Both the position numbers and the translations under genes were made by a program. Below are positions 5,638 through 6,274 of a stretch of 6,274 bases of DNA, one piece after another. The stretch comes from Opitutia bacterium UBA7374. Its GTDB lineage: Bacteria > Verrucomicrobiota > Verrucomicrobiia > Opitutales > Coraliomargaritaceae. The DNA lies in NCBI GenBank assembly GCA_002469895.1, contig DKOA01000052.1:40645-46918 (forward strand). The letters run 5' to 3'. Numbering within the stretch: position 1 is the stretch's first letter; each line of letters begins with the position of its first letter. Below the pieces are notes generated by a model. It saw only the letters and a program-made list of their open reading frames with translations. It ran no database searches and had not been told where the DNA came from.

Positions 5638-5783
5638 AGGATTTATTTGGTTTCGTATTGGTTAAAAGTAATGATCGGCTATTTTTAAACCATTCATCTA
5701 GATGCGTGTCCATCATATACGACAATTGAACGGGCAAACAGTGCCCAAACTTAACGAATATTTCGCAAATCCACAGAATCTCC
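5638..5783. promoter_or_regulatory. Divergent promoter region, cysteine-rich peptide / dihydrouridine synthase
   Basis: This AT-rich stretch, markedly poorer in GC than the coding DNA, separates two divergent start codons and should hold both promoters. A weak plus-strand candidate is TTGAAC (5726-5731) as -35, with AT-rich TTAACGAATATT (5751-5762) downstream, but the spacing is poor. Two symmetric elements stand out: the 10-base palindrome CATCTAGATG (5695-5704), and GGGCA (5732-5736) paired with TGCCC (5742-5746), lying directly after the -35 candidate. Either could be an operator. I could not assign a regulator. Confidence 0.45.
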
Positions 5784-6274
5784 ATGCTCGATTGGTTTAA
5801 AAACGACAAATTCCCCCTGTATCTGGCGCCCATGGCCCGCTACACCGATATTGTCTTCCGTCAGTTCTGCAAAGAACAGGGGGCCGATGTCATGGTCACC
5901 GAGTTTGTTCAGGCCGATGCCATCATCCGCGGCGACCCCCGCCTCTGGGAAACTGTCGACTTTACCGAAGCCCAGCGACCCATGGGCATACAGATCTTCG
6001 GTTCCAATCCCCAAAGCATGGCGGAAGCCGCGAAAATGCTCAACGATCGTATGCGCCCGGACTTTATCGATATTAACTTCGGCTGTCCCGCCGAACGGGT
6101 CATCTGTATGGATGCCGGATCCTCCATGCTGCGCAACCCGCCCAAACTCGGTCAAGTCACCGCCGCCGTGGTCGCCGCCGTTCCCAACACCCCGGTGACC
6201 GTAAAAATCCGTACCGGCTGGGACGATGACTCCATCGTCGCCGAGGAAGTCGGGCACATCGCCGAAGATGCCGG
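5784..6274 (+). CDS. tRNA-dihydrouridine synthase, DusB-like (3'-truncated by window edge)
   Basis: Dus enzymes are FMN-dependent and reduce specific uridines in the tRNA D-loop to dihydrouridine using NADPH. The first 163 codons are visible, about half of a typical 320-350-residue protein. Signatures: YLAPMARYTDIVFRQFCKEQ (13-32), corresponding to the family's APMxGxTD flavin-binding strand; GADVMVTEFVQADAI; GIQIFGSNPQSMAEAA; FIDINFGCPAERV (94-106) with the expected catalytic Cys101; the AGSSML segment; and VTVKIRTGWDDD, where the Lys of the flavin/substrate site lies. The barrel half of the enzyme therefore looks intact, with no stop or frameshift before the edge. An Arg (19) replaces the Gly usual in APMAG. 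The start at 5784 places the flavin strand where expected, and the ATG follows ATCTCC rather than a Shine-Dalgarno sequence. Closest in character to DusB/DusC, but I do not assign a target position. Confidence 0.93.
   Translation, partial: MLDWFKNDKFPLYLAPMARYTDIVFRQFCKEQGADVMVTEFVQADAIIRGDPRLWETVDFTEAQRPMGIQIFGSNPQSMAEAAKMLNDRMRPDFIDINFGCPAERVICMDAGSSMLRNPPKLGQVTAAVVAAVPNTPVTVKIRTGWDDDSIVAEEVGHIAEDA

Noticed and set aside
5585..5833. An 82-codon minus-strand frame overlapping the divergent promoter region
   Set aside because: It overlaps the signal peptide end of the cysteine-rich gene and the start of the dihydrouridine synthase, with no recognisable features.
5751..6257. A 168-codon minus-strand frame at the window's right end
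   Set aside because: Antisense to the dihydrouridine synthase gene, whose plus-strand frame has the GCP catalytic motif and the family's conserved segments.

Overview
The window looks like chromosomal DNA of a GC-rich Gram-negative bacterium. My best guess is the phylum Verrucomicrobiota, class Opitutae. This is inference, based on the strong preference for C-ending codons (CTC, GTC, ATC), the recognisable start sites that all lack a Shine-Dalgarno sequence, and the short tandem 'ATCCG / CTTCGCG / CTCTGCG' repeats between genes, a style I associate with Verrucomicrobiota and a few other phyla. Nothing here points to a plasmid, phage or insertion sequence. Most of the window is core metabolism.

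Layout. Positions 1-684 (+) hold the C-terminal catalytic part of dihydrolipoamide succinyltransferase (sucB, E2 of 2-oxoglutarate dehydrogenase). It is followed 26 bases later by a complete dihydrolipoyl dehydrogenase (lpd, E3, 711-2120, +), so this is the 3' end of a suc operon feeding the TCA cycle. Positions 2121-2471 form a 351-base convergent intergenic region with no credible gene but packed with short tandem repeats of at least four sequence families. Facing lpd is menD (2472-4208, -), the thiamine-diphosphate enzyme of menaquinone synthesis. About 140 bases upstream of menD, and divergent from it, is a short GspF/PilC-type inner-membrane protein (4348-5319, +) without the usual partner genes nearby.

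Positions 5434-5637 (-) encode a 67-residue secreted, cysteine-rich peptide with a signal sequence and repeated KSCCGS-like units, followed by a strong intrinsic terminator (5365-5401). Divergent from it, the 5' half of a tRNA-dihydrouridine synthase (5784 onward, +) runs off the window.

The genes do not form one pathway. Two links are visible: E2 and E3 of the same dehydrogenase complex, and a respiratory theme (TCA-cycle NADH production, and menaquinone as electron carrier). The parts most worth a second look are the repeat-filled convergent region and the cysteine-rich secreted peptide. I see no convincing multi-gene novel system.
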